A stretch of DNA of 18,571 bases. Origin: Chthoniobacterales bacterium. Lineage in GTDB: Bacteria > Verrucomicrobiota > Verrucomicrobiae > Chthoniobacterales > UBA10450. The stretch is from positions 1 to 18,571 of the forward strand of contig QHBL01000235.1 in NCBI GenBank assembly GCA_003244125.1, given 5' to 3'. How positions within the stretch are numbered: position 1 is the first letter of the stretch; each line of letters opens with the position of its first letter. The position numbers and the translations under genes were made by a program. Below the pieces are notes generated by a model. It was not told the origin of the DNA. It saw only the letters and a program-made list of their open reading frames with translations, and did no database searches. Positions 14,859 through 18,571 of the stretch are shown one piece after another.

Positions 14859-15437
14859 ATGTACACCTCGCACGCTTCACCCAAAAGAGTGACTCAACTC
14901 CTCGGCCATTGCACTCACGGGAGCAGTGTCGCCCTCTCGGAACTCACTCCGCTGGTATACGAAGATCTCCGCCGCCTGGCTCATCGCTACATGAACGGCC
15001 AGCGGCCAGATCACACCTTGCAAACGACGGCGTTGGTCAACGAAGCTTACCTGCGCCTGGCTGACCAGACCAACGCAAATTGGCAGAACCGCGCCCACTT
15101 TCTCGCGGTCGCTGCGCGGGCCATGCGCCAGATTCTCGTTAACTATGCCAAAGCTCACCTATCGCAAAAGCGCGGTGGCGGTGCCCAAAAGGTGACGTTG
15201 GACGAAGTCGCGCTCGTTTCGCCGAACCACTCGAAGGAGATTGTAGATCTCCACGAGGCCCTGGAAAGATTATCCACCCTCGACTCCAGGAAGGCGGAAG
15301 TGGTCGAGCTAAAATACTTTGGGGGGCTCAACTATGACGAGATCGCCCTTGTGCTGAAGGTTTCCGCGGTGACGACGAGGCGCGACTGGGAGTTTGCCAG
15401 GGCTTGGTTATTTACGGAATTGCACAGCGCGGCCTAA
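14859..15437 (+). CDS. ECF-type RNA polymerase sigma factor (Sigma70_ECF / TIGR02999-like)
   Basis: The 192-residue protein would direct RNA polymerase to a specific regulon. Region 2 covers residues ~28-100: 'LTPLVYEDLRRLAHRYMNGQ' and 'RPDHTLQTTALVNEAYLRL', then 'WQNRAHFLAVAARAMRQILV'. The string RPDHTLQTTALVNEAY is diagnostic of the group that includes TIGR02999, abundant in Planctomycetes, Verrucomicrobia and Acidobacteria. Region 4 (~130-185), 'LHEALERLSTLDSRKAEVVE' and 'YDEIALVLKVSAVTTRRDW', is the promoter -35 reader. The first ~10 residues are not conserved, so a start at a later codon is possible. A Ser/Thr kinase follows after 41 bp. Sigma factors of this kind are often encoded beside such kinases, which are thought to control them by phosphorylation. 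No anti-sigma gene is visible. Confidence 0.9.
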   Translation: MYTSHASPKRVTQLLGHCTHGSSVALSELTPLVYEDLRRLAHRYMNGQRPDHTLQTTALVNEAYLRLADQTNANWQNRAHFLAVAARAMRQILVNYAKAHLSQKRGGGAQKVTLDEVALVSPNHSKEIVDLHEALERLSTLDSRKAEVVELKYFGGLNYDEIALVLKVSAVTTRRDWEFARAWLFTELHSAA

Positions 15438-15478
15438 ATTCGTTAGGCTCTCAGACGCCCTGACGAACCGGGGCGGAT

Positions 15479-18343
15479 ATGACGCCGGCGCGGTTACAAA
15501 CGATCGAGGAAATCTTTCATTCCGCGCTCGCTCAGGAACCAAACCAGGTTGACTCCTTCCTCGATAAGACCTGCCAGGGAGATGCGGCCTTGCGTTCCAA
15601 AGTCGAAATGCTTGTTGCTTCGCATTCACGAGCAGGCGTTTTCATGGAGATACCGGCCGTCGATTTGGCGACGAAGATACTTTATGCGCAGCCCGATTCG
15701 CTGGTTGGTCAGAGGATCAGCCACTACGAACTATCTGAAAAAATCGGCGCCGGCGGGATGGGTGAGGTTTATCTGGCGAGCGACCTTACCGCCCGGCGTA
15801 AGGCAGCGCTGAAACTTCTGCCGCCGCGTTTTACGGGCGACGCCGAGCGCCTGAAACGGTTTGAACAGGAAGCGCGCGCCGTCGCCGGGCTCAACCACCC
15901 AAATATCCTAACGATTTATGAAATTGGCGAGGATAGCTCGACTCATTTTATTGCGAGTGAGCTGATCGACGGCGAAACCCTTCGCCAACGTCTCGAGCGC
16001 GATACGATGGAAGTCGAGGAAGCTCTTGAGGTCGCAATCCAGGTGGCCACTGCACTGAGCGCTGCGCATGACGCGGGAATTGTTCATCGCGATATCAAGC
16101 CGGAGAACATCATGCTGCGGCCAGATGGCTACGTAAAGGTCCTCGACTTCGGGATTGCCAAACTGGCTGAACAGGAATTGCCAGGCACGATCTTGCAGGA
16201 GGACGCGGTCTTACTTGTTGAAACTCATTTCGGCTCAATTCTCGGGACCGCTCGTTATATGTCGCCGGAACAGACCGGCGGCGGAGCAGTTGATCAGCGA
16301 ACTGATATCTGGAGTCTTGGCGTGGTGCTTTACGAGATGATCGCAGGGCACGCGCCGTTCGGCGGTGATACTTCCAAAGAAGTGATGACTTCCATCCTGG
16401 CGACGGAGCCGCCGCCGCTTAGCGACTCCCAAACTCCAGTTGAGCTCCAGGAAATTATCAAAAAAACGCTGCGCAAGGGGCCGGCGGATCGCTACCAAAA
16501 TGCGTCGGAACTGAGGAAGGCGCTCAAGGACTGCCGGCATGGGATAGACCTCGGCGCTGGGTCGAAAGGTCTGGGCGTAATTCCATCTGGAATGCGCCGG
16601 TTGCGAATGCCTGTTGCTCTGGCGCTCGTGGGATTGATAAGCGTGGTGACACTGCTCGTTCTTCACTGGCGTCGAACAGAAATCCCAGTGGCGCAGAAAA
16701 GCATCGCGGTCTTGCCATTCGCAAACCTGACCAAAGATCAGGACGACTCTTATTTCGCCGTCGGCATCCAGGATGAAATCCTGACCGACCTCGCCAGGAT
16801 CGCCGATCTTAAAGTTGTTAGTCGCACTTCGACCAGTTCCTATTTGCCCGGCCAACCGGGCAACTCACGCCGGATCGGAGAAGAGCTGGGTGTCGCTCAT
16901 CTTTTAGAAGGTAGCGTCCAACGCATCGCTCACAGGGTGCGCATCAACGCCCAGCTCATCGACACCCGCACCGATTCTCATCTTTGGGCCCAAACCTACG
17001 ATCGCGATGTCGCCGACGTCTTCGCGATCCAGAGTGAAATTGCCAAAGCGATTGCCGAGCAACTCCAATCCAGGATCTCACAGCGCGAAAAAGCCGCCAT
17101 CGCTGAACCGCCCACCACCGATTTGATTGCCCATAAACTTTACCTGCAAGCGCTCTTACTCGAGTCGCCCTATGACGACGATAGTATGCGCAAGGGAATC
17201 AGATTGCTCGAACAGGCTGTCGCGCGCGACCCGCGCTTTCTTCGCGCCTACTGCGCACTTGCCCGATTCCATCTGTGGCTATACGACGGTGCCGAGCACA
17301 ACGCGGGGCGCGTTCAGGCAGCGATTGCAGCAATTGACAAAGCTGCCCAAATCCAGCCCGATGCAGGTGAAGTGCATCTGGTCCGGGCGCATTACTTGTC
17401 TCGCGCTTTGCGCGACTATGATCGAGCGCGTGCCGAGCTGGAGTTAGCCCGGCGCGCATTGCCTAACGACCCGGCGCTTTACTTTGAAGCCGCGATAATG
17501 GATCGGCGGCAGGGCCGGTTCGCGGAAGGGTTGGGAAATTTCGAGCGCGCTATTGAATTAGATCCACGTAACCTAGCCTTTCTCGACAACGCTGCCGGCA
17601 CCTACGCGGCGATGCGTCGCTACGCCAAGGCCACTGAGCTTTATCGCCGCGCACTGGCTGTAACGCCACAGGCCAATGACTTCCGTCTTTATCTCGCAAA
17701 TACATCGACCAGCGAGTGGGCGGATATTCGACCGCTTCGTGCCGAGCTCAATGCTCTTGCTGCCAAAGATCCTGGCGCGGTGTCTCGATTCGCCGTCCAA
17801 TTCTGGTATTGCGCGATTCTAGAACGCGATGCTACTGCCGCAGATCGCGCCCTCGCGGCAATGCCCCCGGAAGGAGGTAGCCACTATCTTGGATCAGTTC
17901 GGCCGAAGGAATGGTACCTGGGCCGTACAGCGCGCCTATTCAATCGTCCGGACGTCGCACGTCAAGCCTTTGCCGCCGCGTCCGCCATTTTCGAAAAGCA
18001 TTTGCGCGAAGTGCCCGATGATGGATTGAGCTGGAGCATACTCGGCCGAGCGAGGGCAGGCCTCGGCGAAAAGGAACAAGCCATCGCAGCCGGCCGGCAC
18101 GCCTGCGACGTCTGGCCAATATCAAAGGAGCCAACCTGGGGCTTCGAAGTTCTTTTGCATCTGGCGAAAATCTATGCCGCGGTTGGTGAAAAGGACTTGG
18201 CTATCCAACAACTGAGCGCGTGCGCGAAACAACCATGCGATACTGATTATGGTGACCTAAAGCTCAACCCGGACTGGGACCCGCTCCGGGGTGATCCGCG
18301 CTTCGAGAAACTCGTCGCCTCGCTCGCGCCGAAAGAAAAGTAG
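15479..18343 (+). CDS. Membrane Ser/Thr protein kinase with TolB/FlgO-like and TPR domains
   Basis: The 954-residue protein probably senses a signal outside the cytoplasm and phosphorylates targets inside, the neighbouring sigma factor being the obvious candidate. A short N-terminal helical region (1-75; 'IEEIFHSALAQEPNQVDSFL') is typical of these kinases. The kinase domain (~83-350) has the glycine loop 'IGAGGMGEVY', K112 (AALKLL), H203-RDIKPEN, D223-FG and 'GTARYMSPEQ', so the catalytic residues are intact. One membrane helix (377-397) follows. Residues ~407-535 are the TolB-N/FlgO-like domain ('KSIAVLPFANLTKDQDDSYF', 'LGVAHLLEGSVQRIAHRVRI', 'HLWAQTYDRD'). TPR repeats fill ~545-950. The start at 15479 fits the family N-terminus; it lies 41 bp after the sigma factor and is probably co-transcribed with it. 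Confidence 0.92.
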   Translation: MTPARLQTIEEIFHSALAQEPNQVDSFLDKTCQGDAALRSKVEMLVASHSRAGVFMEIPAVDLATKILYAQPDSLVGQRISHYELSEKIGAGGMGEVYLASDLTARRKAALKLLPPRFTGDAERLKRFEQEARAVAGLNHPNILTIYEIGEDSSTHFIASELIDGETLRQRLERDTMEVEEALEVAIQVATALSAAHDAGIVHRDIKPENIMLRPDGYVKVLDFGIAKLAEQELPGTILQEDAVLLVETHFGSILGTARYMSPEQTGGGAVDQRTDIWSLGVVLYEMIAGHAPFGGDTSKEVMTSILATEPPPLSDSQTPVELQEIIKKTLRKGPADRYQNASELRKALKDCRHGIDLGAGSKGLGVIPSGMRRLRMPVALALVGLISVVTLLVLHWRRTEIPVAQKSIAVLPFANLTKDQDDSYFAVGIQDEILTDLARIADLKVVSRTSTSSYLPGQPGNSRRIGEELGVAHLLEGSVQRIAHRVRINAQLIDTRTDSHLWAQTYDRDVADVFAIQSEIAKAIAEQLQSRISQREKAAIAEPPTTDLIAHKLYLQALLLESPYDDDSMRKGIRLLEQAVARDPRFLRAYCALARFHLWLYDGAEHNAGRVQAAIAAIDKAAQIQPDAGEVHLVRAHYLSRALRDYDRARAELELARRALPNDPALYFEAAIMDRRQGRFAEGLGNFERAIELDPRNLAFLDNAAGTYAAMRRYAKATELYRRALAVTPQANDFRLYLANTSTSEWADIRPLRAELNALAAKDPGAVSRFAVQFWYCAILERDATAADRALAAMPPEGGSHYLGSVRPKEWYLGRTARLFNRPDVARQAFAAASAIFEKHLREVPDDGLSWSILGRARAGLGEKEQAIAAGRHACDVWPISKEPTWGFEVLLHLAKIYAAVGEKDLAIQQLSACAKQPCDTDYGDLKLNPDWDPLRGDPRFEKLVASLAPKEK

Positions 18344-18571
18344 CGCCTGCTATCAGCCGCTCACGCTGCTCGTTCGTCAGCAGTTTCGAGTAACCGGCGT
18401 ATCAATGCACACCAGAAGTGTGACTGCACGCATCTTTGGCCCGAAGTCGACTTACTCGGCTTCAAAGTGGCGGAGCCAATGTAGTTCCTTGTCATTCTAA
18501 GCGCAGTCGAGGAATCTGTAACCATCTGCGGTCGGCCGGACTTCGGTCAGTAATTAGAGATGTCTCGGCTT
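18344..18571. other. Intergenic region after the kinase, with a weak hairpin and a repeat
   Basis: No gene is supported here. A small hairpin (CTGCT..AGCAG followed by TTT, around 18370-18390) might be a terminator but is short. A REP-like unit begins at 18491 and the window ends within its right arm. Confidence 0.35.
18491..18571 (+). repeat. REP-like unit, family 2, running to the window end
   Basis: GTCATTCTAAGCGCAGTCGA, then GGAATCTG, matches the left arm of the 5835 element. The final bases GAGATGTCTCGGCTT look like the beginning of the complementary right arm (expected form GAGAT..CTCG.CTTCG), cut by the window edge. Confidence 0.6.

Noticed and set aside
18401..18484. Possible 3' fragment of a gene ending ..WPEVDLLGFKVAEPM before TAG at 18482
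   Set aside because: The frame has no start and no upstream protein-like continuation, and I recognise no family; it may be chance.

Overview
The window looks like chromosome from a free-living Gram-negative member of the Verrucomicrobiota or a close PVC or Acidobacteria-like lineage. The reasons are a GC-rich sequence, weak or absent Shine-Dalgarno sites, an ECF sigma factor paired with a large Ser/Thr kinase-TPR protein, a ScyD-type repeat protein, a DUF6580-type membrane protein, and many short palindromic intergenic repeats. The taxonomic call is inference; no rRNA or tRNA gene is visible.

Layout. The left edge (1-1037, minus strand) is the 5' part of a membrane sensor (two membrane segments around a Cache-type domain, then the start of a PAS domain); it runs out of the window. 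Divergent from it are a processive family-2 glycosyltransferase of the cellulose/mannan-synthase type (1315-2808) and, 11 bp later, a secreted L,D-transpeptidase (2820-3536). A repeat-rich spacer leads to rpsT (3860-4105), a DUF6580-like membrane protein (4273-4857) and the pyruvate dehydrogenase genes pdhA, pdhB and pdhC (4866-8261). No dihydrolipoyl dehydrogenase (E3) is present. Tail-to-tail with pdhC is a minus-strand secreted protein (8273-9346) that resembles the PHM copper-monooxygenase fold, with the CuM ligands kept and the CuH site apparently degraded. Then come a small two-helix membrane protein overlapping a dGTPase-like HD hydrolase (9493-10877), a PTS EIIA/PtsN-like protein (11055-11519) and argS (11647-13353). 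On the minus strand is a ScyD/ScyE-like secreted protein broken by one frameshift (13531-14734). Divergent from it is an ECF sigma factor with a good sigma70-type promoter, followed by a 954-residue Ser/Thr kinase-TolB/FlgO-like-TPR protein (14859-18343).

How the genes relate. Most of the window is housekeeping: translation (rpsT, argS), central carbon metabolism (PDH E1/E2), nucleotide control (dGTPase) and PTS regulation, interleaved with envelope genes (glycosyltransferase plus L,D-transpeptidase). The sigma factor and kinase form a probable signalling pair with no visible anti-sigma gene.

The non-coding space is unusually structured. There is a ~97-bp palindromic repeat family (three copies, two of which supply the stop codon of the preceding gene), a second REP-like family (three full or partial copies), a tandem hairpin element before rpsT, and a four-unit heptamer repeat between pdhB and pdhC. 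The two items most worth following are the diverged PHM-like protein and the stop-codon-supplying repeat family.
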